From Clostridiales bacterium (GTDB lineage Bacteria > Bacillota > Clostridia > Christensenellales > Aristaeellaceae), in contig JAAYIN010000050.1 of NCBI GenBank assembly GCA_012523405.1, positions 58,989 through 122,988 on the forward strand: a DNA stretch of 64,000 nt. The letters run 5' to 3'. Position 1 is the stretch's first letter. Each line of letters starts with the position of its first letter. This document shows positions 52,601-61,916 of the stretch, one piece after another. The notes below the pieces were generated by a model that saw nothing but the letters and a program-made list of their open reading frames with translations, was not told the origin of the DNA and ran no database searches. The translations under genes were made by a program, and so were the position numbers.

Positions 52601-53608
52601 TTATAGAAGTGTAATGTTTGCATCGCTGCAGATGCTATGGGTGTTTGCATCCCAGATGGATGATTGAACCTCGCCAATATGCGCCTTGCCAAGCAGCAGC
52701 ATGCACAAGCGGCTTTGTCCGATACCGCCGCCGATGGTCAGCGGCAATTCACCATCAAGGAGCATGCGGTGGTAGGTTAACTCACGCCTGTCATCGCAGT
52801 TGGCCAATGATAGCTGTTCATCAAGTGCAGTGCTATCGACTCGAATGCCCATGGAGCTGATTTCAAAAGAGCAATCCAGCATTGGATTGTAATAAAGCAG
52901 ATCGCCGTTCATTGTCCAGTCATCATAGTCAGGAGCGCGTCCGTCATGGGGTTTGCTGTTTGACAGCTTGTGACCGATTTCCAGCAAGAAGGTGATGGGG
53001 TGCTCGCGAACAAAAGCATTTTCACGTTCTTTTGACGAGAGATCGGGATAGAGATCAAGCAGCTCTTGGGAGGTAATGAAGGTGACGTCACTGGATAGCT
53101 GCGTGCATAGTCGTGGATAGCGTCCGTTGACCATCAAGGAAGCATCGCTGATGCTGCTGACGATATCGATAACTGCATCCTTGAGCGTTCTGGTGTTGCG
53201 CGTGTCATGTGTGATCACACGCTCCCAATCCCATTGATCGACATAGATGGAGTGGAGGTTGTCCAGTTCCTCATCGCGCCGAATGGCATTCATATCGGTG
53301 TAGATGCCTTTACCGGGGTGGAAATCGTAGCGATAAAGAGCCATCCGCTTCCATTTAGCCAACGAGTGCACAACCTCGGCTTGTACTCCGGCAGCAGGAA
53401 CATCAAAGGATACCGGACGCTCAACGCCGCTTAGGTTATCATTAAGACCGGTAGCTGGATCGACGAAAAGTGGGGCAGACACACGCTTTAGATTCAATGA
53501 ATGGGCAAGATGATCTTGAAAGCTGCGTTTAATCAGGCTAATAGCTGCCTGCGTTTCATAAAGGGACAACCTTGGGCTGTACCCATTAGGAATGATTGTT
53601 TTGCTCAT
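52601..53608 (-). CDS. asnA: Aspartate-ammonia ligase AsnA
   Basis: An ATP-dependent asparagine synthetase using ammonia (335 aa, normal length; class II aminoacyl-tRNA-synthetase fold). Typical segments are the N-terminal YETQAAISLIKRSFQ, NLSGVERPVSFDV, AVVHSLAKWKRMAL-type VVHSLAKWKRMALYRY, YVDQWDWERVI and the motif-3-like GGGIGQSRLCMLLLGKAHIGEVQ. The start follows GAGGA. It lies downstream of the his operon but is separated by a terminator at 53711-53744, so it is probably a separate unit. No T-box was seen in its short leader. Confidence 0.93.
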   Translation of the reverse strand: MSKTIIPNGYSPRLSLYETQAAISLIKRSFQDHLAHSLNLKRVSAPLFVDPATGLNDNLSGVERPVSFDVPAAGVQAEVVHSLAKWKRMALYRYDFHPGKGIYTDMNAIRRDEELDNLHSIYVDQWDWERVITHDTRNTRTLKDAVIDIVSSISDASLMVNGRYPRLCTQLSSDVTFITSQELLDLYPDLSSKERENAFVREHPITFLLEIGHKLSNSKPHDGRAPDYDDWTMNGDLLYYNPMLDCSFEISSMGIRVDSTALDEQLSLANCDDRRELTYHRMLLDGELPLTIGGGIGQSRLCMLLLGKAHIGEVQSSIWDANTHSICSDANITLL

Positions 53609-53710
53609 GCTTAAGTCCTCATTTCGTTAAATTGAAACAATGGAAATATCATAGCATGTTTTTGTGTTTTTGTCATTGGAGAATGAGGGCGGATCATATG
53701 TTAAAGCAGT

Positions 53711-53744
53711 AAAAAACCAAGAAGCAAAGGCCTCTTGGTTTTAA
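53711..53744 (-). terminator. Terminator of the his operon
   Basis: Hairpin AAAACCAAGA...TCTTGGTTTT followed by TT on the minus strand, directly after hisIE. Confidence 0.75.
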
Positions 53745-53755
53745 CTCGCCATATG

Positions 53756-54418
53756 TTATTGCATGCGCTCCTGCTTTACTTTTTTGTCAATGACGTGACG
53801 CTTGGAAAGCTCGCTGATCACATCTTCAAGGGAAATATCCATATCAACCATCAAAACGAGCGCATGATACATTAAGTCGCCAAGCTCGTAGATCGTTTCG
53901 GCGAGGTCATCCTTAGCGCCTGCAATGAGTACCTCAGTGCACTCCTCGCCAACCTTCTTCAGGATTTTATCGCGTCCCTTATCAAACAGGTATGTGGTGT
54001 AGCTGCCTTCTTTGGGCGTTGTTCTGCGTCCCTCAATGACCTGATAGAGCCCAGAGAGCGAGAAAGGCTTGATCTCTTCGTTTTCATACAGTTCATCATA
54101 AAAGCAGCTTTCGCTGCCGGTGTGGCAGGCAGGTCCTTGCTTTTTGACCTGTACAACAAGCGCGTCTGCATCGCAGTCCGCCGTTATAGACACGATTTGC
54201 TGCACATTACCGCTCGTTTCGCCCTTGCGCCATAGGCACTGACGGCTACGGCTGAAAAAGCAGGTTTGACCCTCTTGCAGGCTGATTTTGAGGCTTTCCT
54301 CGTTCATGTAAGCGAGTGTCAGCACTTCATGGGTGATATAGTCCTGAACAATCGCGGGAAGGAGTCCATTTTCATCAAATTTTAAGTTCTTGACCAAGTC
54401 ATCAAATCGTTCCATCAT
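53756..54418 (-). CDS. hisI: Bifunctional phosphoribosyl-AMP cyclohydrolase / phosphoribosyl-ATP diphosphatase HisIE
   Basis: It catalyses steps 2 and 3 of histidine synthesis. The HisI half (about residues 1-115) has LTLAYMNEESL, FFSRSRQCLWRKGETSGN and the zinc ligands in DCDADALVV and ACHTGSESCF. The HisE half (about 120-220) has KILKKVGEECTEVLIAGAKD and EIGDL-like ELGDLMYHALVLM, the MazG-like helical fold. Total length is 220 aa, normal for the fusion. The ATG overlaps the hisF stop (ATGA) and follows GGAGG. It is the last gene of the operon. Confidence 0.94.
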   Translation of the reverse strand: MMERFDDLVKNLKFDENGLLPAIVQDYITHEVLTLAYMNEESLKISLQEGQTCFFSRSRQCLWRKGETSGNVQQIVSITADCDADALVVQVKKQGPACHTGSESCFYDELYENEEIKPFSLSGLYQVIEGRRTTPKEGSYTTYLFDKGRDKILKKVGEECTEVLIAGAKDDLAETIYELGDLMYHALVLMVDMDISLEDVISELSKRHVIDKKVKQERMQ

Positions 54419-55182
54419 TTTTCCTCCACTATGCGTATTGGCACACCATTTTTGTTCAAATACATCTTCAGATCATTGATTTTGACTTCTTGTGAGTGGA
54501 AGATCGATGCTGCAAGCCCTGCATCAACGCAGGGGAGTGAGAACAGCGTCAAGAAATCCTCCATACAGCCTGCACCGCCCGATGCGATGAGCGGAAGCGA
54601 TACTACATCGCCGATTGCTTGGAGCATTTCAAGGTCGAAACCATCTCGTACGCCATCGGTGTCGATGGAGTTAAGGACGATTTCGCCTGCGCCATTTTCA
54701 GCACCGCTCTTTGCCCACTGGATTGCGTCAATTCCGGTATCATCACGCCCTCCGCGAGCAAATAGATGGAATGAACCATCCACGCGTTTTACGTCCATGC
54801 TAAGCACCACACATTGCGATCCATAGCGCTTTGCTGCATGATATATCAAATTGGGATTGCGGATGGCACCGCTGTTCACGCTCACCTTATCCGCGCCGCA
54901 TTTAAGCACACGATCAAAATCGTCCAATGTGTTGATGCTCCCGCCAACGGTTAGCGGAATAAAGACTTCGGTTGCAACCGCGCGCAATGCGTCTGAAAAC
55001 AGAGGTCTGCCCTCAGCGCTGGCGGTGATGTCATAAAACACGAGTTCATCAGCACCGGAGTCGTTATAGAACTTCGCAAGCGATACGGGATCATCGATAT
55101 CGCGAAGCCCCTCAAAATTCACGCCCTTGACCACACGCCCGTTTCTTACGTCAAGGCATGGGATGATACGCTTTGTCAGCAT
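54415..55182 (-). CDS. hisF: Imidazole glycerol phosphate synthase cyclase subunit HisF
   Basis: A TIM-barrel cyclase (255 aa) that, with HisH, makes imidazole glycerol phosphate and AICAR. Phosphate-site and catalytic segments are LTKRIIPCLDVRNGRVVKG (Asp11), LTVGGSI, VVLSMDVKR, LNSIDTDGVRDGFD (Asp130 equivalent) and LIASGGAGCMEDF. The start overlaps the hisA end by seven bases. Confidence 0.95.
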   Translation of the reverse strand: MLTKRIIPCLDVRNGRVVKGVNFEGLRDIDDPVSLAKFYNDSGADELVFYDITASAEGRPLFSDALRAVATEVFIPLTVGGSINTLDDFDRVLKCGADKVSVNSGAIRNPNLIYHAAKRYGSQCVVLSMDVKRVDGSFHLFARGGRDDTGIDAIQWAKSGAENGAGEIVLNSIDTDGVRDGFDLEMLQAIGDVVSLPLIASGGAGCMEDFLTLFSLPCVDAGLAASIFHSQEVKINDLKMYLNKNGVPIRIVEEK

Positions 55183-55904
55183 GGCTCTGCCTCCCCTCGT
55201 GCGATGGCAATGCAGCGCGCAAGATCTAGCTTGCCAGCATACAGTGCCTTGCCTAATATGCAGCCATGAATATTCATATCGCGAAGTGCAGCGATCTCGC
55301 TTTCAAAGGTAACACCGCCGCTCGCGATGATATCCAGTCCGTCAATGGTAGACAGCTCTTCATAAACAGCTAGATTCGTACCGGAAAGTCCGCCGTCCTT
55401 GCTGATGTCTGTATAAATAACGGTGGAAATACCTATATCGCGGAGGGTTTTGCAAAACTCAACGCCGCTTACATCGCTGACTTCCTTCCAGCCATGGGTG
55501 GCGATGTAGCCGTCCTTTGCATCAACGCCGACGGCGATCTTGCTGCCATACTTTTTGGCGACGGTCTTGACCAGCTCAAAATTGGTGACGGCAATCGTTC
55601 CAAGGATGACTCGATCAACACCCAGCGCGAGTGTATCGATGATGTTTTGTTCTGTGCGCATGCCGCCGCCCACTTCAATGAACAGAGGCTGCTTGCATAG
55701 CTCACGAATGACCTCGCGATTCATGGGGCTGCCATCCTTCGCGCCATCAAGATCAACCGCATGTAGGCGGGTTGATCCTGCCTGAGCGAATCCTTCCGCA
55801 ACCTTTACGGGGTCGTCGCCGTATACGGTCATCTGGTTATAGTCACCTTGTGTAAGCCTGACTACTTGACCGCCTCTCAGGTCGATCGCAGGATAAATTT
55901 TCAT
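55176..55904 (-). CDS. hisA: ProFAR isomerase HisA
   Basis: A TIM-barrel isomerase (242 aa). The N-terminus is MKIYPAIDLRGGQVVRL with catalytic Asp8; the second catalytic Asp is in VIYTDISKDGG. The phosphate sites VGGGMRTEQNI and IIASGGV are present. The ATG at 55904 is chosen (AAAAGGA upstream, and it begins at the family N-terminus). A frame extending to 56165 would add 87 residues without similarity, overlapping hisH, and is rejected. Confidence 0.95.
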   Translation of the reverse strand: MKIYPAIDLRGGQVVRLTQGDYNQMTVYGDDPVKVAEGFAQAGSTRLHAVDLDGAKDGSPMNREVIRELCKQPLFIEVGGGMRTEQNIIDTLALGVDRVILGTIAVTNFELVKTVAKKYGSKIAVGVDAKDGYIATHGWKEVSDVSGVEFCKTLRDIGISTVIYTDISKDGGLSGTNLAVYEELSTIDGLDIIASGGVTFESEIAALRDMNIHGCILGKALYAGKLDLARCIAIARGEAEPC

Positions 55905-55909
55905 GTTCT

Positions 55910-56533
55910 TCAATCCTTTTCTGCGGCGAATACATGCAGCATCCGTAGTCCGATTTCCCCGCTTTTTTCGGGATGAAACTGAGTGCCGCATACATTCGCA
56001 TGCCGAACTACGCCAGGCACTTGTACGCCGCAATAGTTTGATGTTGCAACGAGCGATGACTCGCAATCTGTCGCATAATAGGAGTGAACATAGTAAACGA
56101 AGTCGCCCTCTTTGGTTTCCTGAAGAAGGGGATCGTTTGCCTTCACAAAAGCAAGACTGTTCCATCCCATATGCGGGACTTTGGCTTGATTGGTAAGTGC
56201 ATCTGAAAGTGGGCGGATGGTTCCGCCGATGAACCCAAGCCCTTGATGCACGCCAAACTCCAGACTTTGCTCAAAGAGCAATTGCATACCAAGGCAAATC
56301 CCCATGAGAGGCTTGCCTTTTTTGATTACGAGCTCACTTAGCAGTTGATCCATTTTCAAGCTGCGAAGTTTATTTGCTGCATCATCGAAGGCACCAACGC
56401 CCGGCAATATGATGCGGTCTGCATCTCTTAGCATCTGCTCATCATTGGTGACAATGCAGTCTGCACCGATATGCCTGAGTGAACAGGTTAGAGAATAGAG
56501 GTTTCCAACGCCATAATCAACAACAGCTATCAA
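55910..56533 (-). CDS. hisH: Imidazole glycerol phosphate synthase glutaminase subunit HisH
   Basis: A class I glutamine amidotransferase (207 aa) feeding ammonia to HisF. It starts [15 protein letters not shown]. The nucleophile Cys is in [12 protein letters not shown], and the His/Glu pair of the triad is in [10 protein letters not shown]. The start overlaps the hisB stop by four bases; the stop is five bases from the hisA start. Confidence 0.95.
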   Translation of the reverse strand: MIAVVDYGVGNLYSLTCSLRHIGADCIVTNDEQMLRDADRIILPGVGAFDDAANKLRSLKMDQLLSELVIKKGKPLMGICLGMQLLFEQSLEFGVHQGLGFIGGTIRPLSDALTNQAKVPHMGWNSLAFVKANDPLLQETKEGDFVYYVHSYYATDCESSLVATSNYCGVQVPGVVRHANVCGTQFHPEKSGEIGLRMLHVFAAEKD

Positions 56534-57138
56534 CCTTGCTCGCCTCCCAGTGTTCCCTTGGTGGAAGGAATTTCAGTTGCGAACTGTGCATCGATGGATA
56601 CGGATTGCCGCACCGCACGACCAAAGCCTTTAAAGATGGCTTCGATGATATGATGGGTGTTCTCGCCATCAAGGAGCCTGATGTGGAGCGTTGCGGAAGC
56701 CTCGCGCACAAAGGCACAGAAAAACTCCTTCACAAGCTCTGTGTCAAATGTCCCTACCTTTTGGGAAGGCATATTTGCTTGAAAGGATAGATGACTGCGT
56801 CCGCTAAAATCAAGCGCAATCAAAGCCAGTGATTCATCCATAGGCAATAGCCATTGACCATAGCGCACGATCCCGCGTTTGTCGCCAAGCGCTATTGAAA
56901 AAGCTTTACCAAGGGCAATCCCGATGTCCTCGGTTGTGTGATGTGCATCCACATGAAGGTCACCAGTGCACTTGACGGATAGATCAAAACGTCCATGCAT
57001 TGCAAAAAGCGTCAGCATGTGATCGAGAAAACCACAGCCAGTATCGATATCGCTCTTGCCTTTGCCGTCTAGCTCCAGTGAAAGCACGATATCCGTCTCG
57101 GCCGTTTTTCTGGTGATGCTTGCATTTCTCATTTTCAT
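56530..57138 (-). CDS. hisB: Imidazoleglycerol-phosphate dehydratase HisB (monofunctional)
   Basis: A Mn-dependent dehydratase of 202 aa. The metal-binding repeats are [30 protein letters not shown] and the second-half equivalents HLSFQANMP and [22 protein letters not shown]. The N-terminal histidinol-phosphatase domain of enteric HisB is absent, so that step must be encoded elsewhere. It overlaps hisC by four bases. Confidence 0.95.
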   Translation of the reverse strand: MKMRNASITRKTAETDIVLSLELDGKGKSDIDTGCGFLDHMLTLFAMHGRFDLSVKCTGDLHVDAHHTTEDIGIALGKAFSIALGDKRGIVRYGQWLLPMDESLALIALDFSGRSHLSFQANMPSQKVGTFDTELVKEFFCAFVREASATLHIRLLDGENTHHIIEAIFKGFGRAVRQSVSIDAQFATEIPSTKGTLGGEQG

Positions 57139-58199
57139 ACCTCCGCAAATATCTCTTTGGTTGCTGTGAACAATGCATCCATCTGCTCTGGCGTTCCAAC
57201 AGTGATGCGTATATGGGCGTAGAGCCTTGGCTCATCCCAGTATCGAACCAGTATCCCTCTGTCCTTGAGACCCTCATAGTATGCCTTGCCGCTTAGAGCT
57301 GGATGGGCTGCAAAGAGGAAGTTTCCTTGGCTATCGGTTACTTCAAAACCCAAACTGCGAAGCACTGTCATCGCCCGCTTACGCTCTGATGTCACCTTAT
57401 GAATACACTCGTCAAAGTAATCTCTATCAAGCATTGCCTCAATCCCAGCCAGCATAGTCAAACGGTTGATATTGTAGGGATGAAAGCTGTTTCTGATGCG
57501 GTCAAGATCCGATATGAGTTCAGGTGAACCAAAGGCATAGCCAAGCCGTGCGCCTGCAAGTGAGTAGGCTTTGGAATAGGTGCGAACCACAAGCAAATTA
57601 GGGTGCTTAGGCAGCAGCGACAACACACTCTCAGCGCCGAAATCCACATAAGCCTCATCAACAATTACGACATGATCCTGATTGGATGCAATGATCTTCT
57701 CCACATCCGATAAAGGAAGAGCAATCCCTGTAGGTGCGTTTGGATTTGCAAAGGCGACCGTTGTATTGACATGTAGAAACTTGTCGACAGGCAGCGTGAA
57801 ATCCTCATTTAGCGGGATTTGCTTCGCTTCCGTTTCAAAGAGCTTCGCATAGACACGATAAAAACCATAGCTGATATCAGGAATGGTCACAGGGTGCGAA
57901 GCGTCACAGAAAGCACGGAAAGCAAAGCCTAGTACCTCATCCGAGCCGTTTGCAGTGAATACATTCTCAGGCGAGAGCCCATATTGATCAGCGATTGTGT
58001 GCCTGAGGGACAGGGCGGTTGGATCGGAATATAAGTTGAGCTGACTGATGAATTCACGGCTTAGCGCATCAAGCACTCGGTTGGATGGGGGATAGGGGTT
58101 CTCGTTGGTGTTGAGCTTGATGTACTGCTTGCCCTGAGGCTGTTCACCGGGAACATAGGGGCTAAGCCGCTGCATGGCAGGAATCAGAAAATCGCTCAT
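57135..58199 (-). CDS. hisC: Histidinol-phosphate aminotransferase HisC
   Basis: A PLP-dependent fold-type I aminotransferase (354 aa). It starts with [28 protein letters not shown]. The cofactor Asp and Tyr lie in [10 protein letters not shown], and the PLP Lys in [21 protein letters not shown]. The distal Arg for the substrate carboxylate/phosphate is in [18 protein letters not shown]. It lies 28 bases after hisD. Confidence 0.94.
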   Translation of the reverse strand: MSDFLIPAMQRLSPYVPGEQPQGKQYIKLNTNENPYPPSNRVLDALSREFISQLNLYSDPTALSLRHTIADQYGLSPENVFTANGSDEVLGFAFRAFCDASHPVTIPDISYGFYRVYAKLFETEAKQIPLNEDFTLPVDKFLHVNTTVAFANPNAPTGIALPLSDVEKIIASNQDHVVIVDEAYVDFGAESVLSLLPKHPNLLVVRTYSKAYSLAGARLGYAFGSPELISDLDRIRNSFHPYNINRLTMLAGIEAMLDRDYFDECIHKVTSERKRAMTVLRSLGFEVTDSQGNFLFAAHPALSGKAYYEGLKDRGILVRYWDEPRLYAHIRITVGTPEQMDALFTATKEIFAEV

Positions 58200-58227
58200 G
58201 ATGGCATCTCCTTATGAGTGAATGGGT

Positions 58228-59511
58228 TTATTTGTCGACTCTTACGCGCACAGCATTTGCATGCGCCTGCAAACCTTCATGCTCAGCAAAGCGAATGACA
58301 TGCTCGGCGGCGCCTTGGAGTGCTTCTCTTGTGTAGTAGATATAGCTGGATTTTCGAACAAAATCATCAACGCTAAGAGGGGAAGAGTAACGGGCTGTAC
58401 CGCTGGTGGGCAGCGTGTGATTCGGACCTGCAAAATAATCGCCGAGGGATTCTGGGCAGTTGTGACCAAGAAAAATGCTGCCGGCATTGATCAGCAAGGG
58501 CAATAGTCCAAACGGCTCTTCGATGCTAACCTCTAAATGTTCGGGAGCGATTTCATTTGCGACCTTAGCGGCTGTCTTAAGATCGGAAACAATGATGATG
58601 CGTCCGTTGTTATCGATGGATGGACGAGCGATCTCTTCACGCGTAAGCAGGGAGAGCTGACGCTCAAGCTCCTGCTGCACCTTCAGGGCAAGAGCGCGGC
58701 TTGTGGTAACAAGCCATGCTGCGGCGAGCTTGTCGTGCTCCGCTTGGCTTAATAGATCGGCAGCAACATGCACTGGATTGCTTGAATCATCAGCGATGAC
58801 CAGAATTTCGCTCGGACCTGCGATCATATCAATGTCCACAATGCCTTGAGCAAAACAAAGCTGCTTTGCTGTAGCAACGAAGATATTGCCAGGTCCAACG
58901 ATTTTATCAACTTTGGGCACGCTTTGTGTGCCATATGCAAGCGCCGCAATGGCCTGTGCACCGCCAAGTTTAACAATTGTTTGTACGCCTGCGATCTTTG
59001 CCGCGGCTAGAATCACTGCGGGTACATTGCCATTTTTATCAGGGGGTGTGGTCATCACGATGTTTTGGACACCTGCAATCTTTGCAGGAATCGCGTCCAT
59101 CAAAACGCTGCTGGGATAGCGTGCGGTGCCGCCGGGCACATACAGACCAACGCTTTCTAGCGGCAAGACGCGCTGACCAACTACAACGCCGTCACTGGGG
59201 GTATCTACAAACCCTGAACGCTTTTGCTGCATATGGAAACGCTCAATATTCTTTGCTGCTAGCTGCATGGTTTCATATAGCTCTGGATCGATAGCGGCTA
59301 CTGCTGCATCGATTTCATCAGATGTTACCAGCAAACTTTCAGGACGAGAACCATCAAACTTCTGGCAGTAATCCAGCACGGCTTCATCCCCGCGGCTTTT
59401 TACCTCCGTGAGAATATCGGATACGACCAAAGATACATCCTGCTTTACTTCTTCAGCGCGATTGAGAAAAACCTCTGCAGGTTCGCCGTTGTACTCGATG
59501 ATTTGAATCAT
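58228..59511 (-). CDS. hisD: Histidinol dehydrogenase HisD
   Basis: A zinc enzyme that oxidises histidinol to histidine in two NAD+ steps (427 aa). Motifs seen are GLYVPGGTARYPSSVLM, VDKIVGPGNIFVATAKQ, DMIAGPSEILVIAD, the zinc ligands Gln/His in LLSQAEHDKLA, EHLE-type PEHLEVSIEEP, and GPNHTLPTSGTARY with the catalytic Glu/His segment SLGDYFAGPNH. The start overlaps the hisG stop by four bases. Confidence 0.95.
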   Translation of the reverse strand: MIQIIEYNGEPAEVFLNRAEEVKQDVSLVVSDILTEVKSRGDEAVLDYCQKFDGSRPESLLVTSDEIDAAVAAIDPELYETMQLAAKNIERFHMQQKRSGFVDTPSDGVVVGQRVLPLESVGLYVPGGTARYPSSVLMDAIPAKIAGVQNIVMTTPPDKNGNVPAVILAAAKIAGVQTIVKLGGAQAIAALAYGTQSVPKVDKIVGPGNIFVATAKQLCFAQGIVDIDMIAGPSEILVIADDSSNPVHVAADLLSQAEHDKLAAAWLVTTSRALALKVQQELERQLSLLTREEIARPSIDNNGRIIIVSDLKTAAKVANEIAPEHLEVSIEEPFGLLPLLINAGSIFLGHNCPESLGDYFAGPNHTLPTSGTARYSSPLSVDDFVRKSSYIYYTREALQGAAEHVIRFAEHEGLQAHANAVRVRVDK

Positions 59512-60146
59512 TTTTGAGTCCTCCTTCGCTGGATTTCTTCTGCAAGCTTTTGGGTGAGTTCCTTGATCTGCTGATCTTTGAACTTCATAGAGGCTTTGTT
59601 AGCAATGAAACGGGCACTTACAGGCACGATCTCGCGTGTGACTTCCAAATCGTTTTGCTTGAGTGTTGTTCCTGTTTCAACAATGTCCACGATGACATCC
59701 GATAGCTGCAATAGGGGAGCAAGCTCGATGGAGCCATTGAGCTTGATCACTTCGATCTCTCGGCTCAGTCCCGCATAGAATTTCTTGGCGATGTTCGGGT
59801 ACTTTGTTGCGACGCAGAGTGGCCGCTGGATATCTTCGTGGAAACCAACGGGAGCAGCTTCGGCCATGCGACATTTGCCAAAATCGAGATCGAGAAGCTC
59901 GTACACGTCATTTTCGCCTTCAAGCAGTACATCCTTGCCCACCACGCCAACATCAGCCGCGCCGTGCTCTACATAGATGGCAACGTCGGATGGCTTGACC
60001 AGCAGGTAGCTGATATTGCTGTTTTCGTCTGTCAGGACAAGACGTCTGTCGTCCTTTTCCATCGCCTCGCAGTCATAGCCAAGGGATTTAAAGAGGGTAT
60101 AGACCTTATCCCCTAAGCGTCCTTTTGGTAAGGCAATATTTAGCAT
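59508..60146 (-). CDS. hisG: ATP phosphoribosyltransferase catalytic subunit HisG, short form
   Basis: The first enzyme of histidine synthesis (212 aa). The short form lacks the C-terminal regulatory domain and needs HisZ, encoded just upstream and overlapping by seven bases. Features are MLNIALPKGRLGDKVYTLFKSLGY, VKPSDVAIYVEHGAADVGVVGKD and the PRPP loop IVDIVETGTTLKQNDL. Confidence 0.95.
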   Translation of the reverse strand: MLNIALPKGRLGDKVYTLFKSLGYDCEAMEKDDRRLVLTDENSNISYLLVKPSDVAIYVEHGAADVGVVGKDVLLEGENDVYELLDLDFGKCRMAEAAPVGFHEDIQRPLCVATKYPNIAKKFYAGLSREIEVIKLNGSIELAPLLQLSDVIVDIVETGTTLKQNDLEVTREIVPVSARFIANKASMKFKDQQIKELTQKLAEEIQRRRTQK

Positions 60147-61264
60147 GATAGGTCAACCTCCTTTAAAGCATCCCCTACGAAACGCATGGTCGTTTTGGCT
60201 CTGAGTCCATTGGTTTTCTTTGTGGCCGCCAGCACTCTTATGCCTTGAGATTGTAGCTTCTCAACCTCATAGAGCACCTTGGCAGCATCATCTTGCTCGG
60301 TATAAAGCGCAAGAACATCCACGTCAAAATCCTTTTGCTCGGATAGAATTCTTGTGAGCTCATCTAAATAGAGCGCGAAGCCAAGTCCATCTCCTGCTTT
60401 GCCAAACTTACGCATCAAGCGGTCGTATCTGCCGCCGCTTAGCACCATGCGCGGTGCGCCCATAGCATAACCTTGGAAAACCAATCCGTTGTAGTAAGCG
60501 AGGTCATTGAGGATGGAGAAATCAAGCCTTACATGATCCGCCATTCCAAGGGATTTCATAACGCTATAGATTTTTGATAGTTCTGAAACCGCTTGCTTCA
60601 TTTCGGTGCCGATTGCGATGTCGGCAGCTTTGGCAAGGGTTGTCTCTACATTACCTGCAAGCGTTGGAAGCAAAATGATTCGCTCAGCGTACAGCGGTGC
60701 AATTTGCCATTTCGTCAGCTGATTCTTGAGCTCATGTACATTCTTTTGCTGAATCAAGGCAAATGCCTGTGCGCATTGCTCGCTTGTCAGCCCTGCGTCT
60801 GCCATCAGACCACCGGCAAAGCCTACATGACTGATGTCCATCACATAAGACACCCCAATCAGCTTTAGGCTTTCAATTGCCAGACGAAGGACTTCGCATG
60901 TGCCGTATAGATCGATTTCGCCAAGGTACTCAACGCCGATTTGCTCGATCTCCATAAACTCATGATCGGTAGGAGAAAGGCGGTATACGCTTTCATTATA
61001 GTATAACTTTTCCACGCCGCAGCGCTCAGCACGGGCATGCTTGACGATAGATAGCGTAACATCAGGCTTTAGCGCCATGAGCTTGCCGTTAGCGTTGGTG
61101 AAACTCAGTACGCTCTCGCTGGTCAAAAAGTTCTTGTTTTCCGAGTACAGTGCATATTCTTCAAAACGGCGCATTGGAAATCGTGAATAACCGTAGCCTT
61201 CGTATAGCTTGCGAAGCATTAGCACTAAATTTTCTTGTGCACTTAAAACCGTTGGTGTCTGCAT
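60140..61264 (-). CDS. hisZ: ATP phosphoribosyltransferase regulatory subunit HisZ
   Basis: A histidyl-tRNA-synthetase paralogue (374 aa) that forms the hetero-octamer with short HisG and binds histidine for feedback. It shows the class II catalytic-core remnants YEYAL-type FEEYALYS, KPDVTLSIVKHARA, EFMEIEQIGVEYLG and LSGGRYDRLMRKFG but lacks the anticodon-binding domain. The ATG at 61264 follows GGGAGG; the longer start at 61279 lies over the ribosome site. It is the first gene of the operon. Confidence 0.93.
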   Translation of the reverse strand: MQTPTVLSAQENLVLMLRKLYEGYGYSRFPMRRFEEYALYSENKNFLTSESVLSFTNANGKLMALKPDVTLSIVKHARAERCGVEKLYYNESVYRLSPTDHEFMEIEQIGVEYLGEIDLYGTCEVLRLAIESLKLIGVSYVMDISHVGFAGGLMADAGLTSEQCAQAFALIQQKNVHELKNQLTKWQIAPLYAERIILLPTLAGNVETTLAKAADIAIGTEMKQAVSELSKIYSVMKSLGMADHVRLDFSILNDLAYYNGLVFQGYAMGAPRMVLSGGRYDRLMRKFGKAGDGLGFALYLDELTRILSEQKDFDVDVLALYTEQDDAAKVLYEVEKLQSQGIRVLAATKKTNGLRAKTTMRFVGDALKEVDLSC

Positions 61265-61340
61265 TGTTTGACCTCCCAAATGAATCTGCCAATAGCATAT
61301 TATACCATAGGTAAACGCGATCTGTCATGGCATAGGATGG

Positions 61341-61369
61341 AGTATATCATAGAGAAACGCTTTAGTCAA
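61341..61369 (-). promoter_or_regulatory. Sigma-A promoter of the his operon
   Basis: On the minus strand TTGACT (61369-61364), a 17-base spacer and TATACT (61346-61341). The leader of about 70 bases has no T-box signature, no run of His codons and no terminator hairpin. Confidence 0.75.
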
Positions 61370-61610
61370 GTAGAGTGATGAAGTGTTTTGCTTTTGTTAT
61401 GTACTCATTTATCTATAATAGTGATTTTAGTTTGGGATAATACTCATATGATTCTGACCATATTCTGACCACGTGCGAATAAAAGGATGAAAGTGATTGG
61501 AATACATATAGAGTGTATAAACAGATGGCAGGGCTGAACCCGCATGTGAATTTGTGGCACCTGTGAAAAACGGCGTTCTCTGAGAAAATCGAGATATAAT
61601 TATAAAACAA
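61370..61610. other. Intergenic region between the his promoter and the tRNA terminator
   Basis: An A/T-rich non-coding stretch. The only structure noticed is a short tandem ATTCTGACCAT / ATTCTGACCAC around 61451-61472. No gene with a ribosome site or recognisable RNA was seen. Confidence 0.4.
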
Positions 61611-61643
61611 AAAACCGCCAATCCCTTACGGATCAACGGTTTT
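61611..61643 (-). terminator. Terminator after tRNA-Pro
   Basis: On the minus strand, AAAACCG...CGGTTTT with inner GATCC/GGGAT pairing and a following TTTTGTTTT, four bases after the tRNA 3' end. Confidence 0.75.
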
Positions 61644-61646
61644 AAG

Positions 61647-61723
61647 TGGTCTGGGTGAGAGGATTCGAACCTCCGGCCTCTTGAACCCCATTCAAGCACG
61701 CTACCAAGCTGCGCTACACCCAG
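61647..61723 (-). tRNA. tRNA-Pro, anticodon GGG
   Basis: A 77-nt cloverleaf including an encoded CCA end. The acceptor stem CTGGGTG/CACCCAG is perfect. The D arm is GCGC-AGCTTGGTA-GCGT, and the anticodon stem CTTGA/TCAAG has loop ATGGGGT, giving anticodon GGG. The T arm is GGAGG-TTCGAAT-CCTCT. It reads proline codon CCC (and CCU). Confidence 0.95.
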
Positions 61724-61860
61724 ATGCAATGTTCACTTAGCGAACGATTAAGATTATACCCTGATATGAAAATGTTGTCAAGTGGATTTCTCAATTATCT
61801 TTTTTATTCTGCAAGGCAGCGGAAAACCTATCAATTATACGCATATCCCCCCAATCATAT

Positions 61861-61889
61861 TTGCTAATCACTTGTCCCAATGATATAAT
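61861..61889 (+). promoter_or_regulatory. Extended -10 promoter of rfbA
   Basis: TTGCTA (61861-61866), a 17-base spacer and TGA-TATAAT with a perfect -10 at 61884-61889, 28 bases before the ATG. Confidence 0.7.
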
Positions 61890-61916
61890 ATTCCCATACT
61901 AATAGGAGGTATAGCG

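Noticed and set aside
55905..56165. 87-residue N-terminal extension of hisA
   Set aside because: The residues are Arg/Cys-rich without similarity, overlap hisH, and the ATG at 55904 matches the HisA family N-terminus with its own AAGGA.
61265..61340. T-box or His-codon leader upstream of hisZ
   Set aside because: No T-box consensus, no antiterminator/terminator pair and no His codon run in about 70 leader bases.
61427..61729. 100-aa open frame overlapping the tRNA
   Set aside because: It runs through the tRNA-Pro gene and its terminator, so it is not a protein gene.
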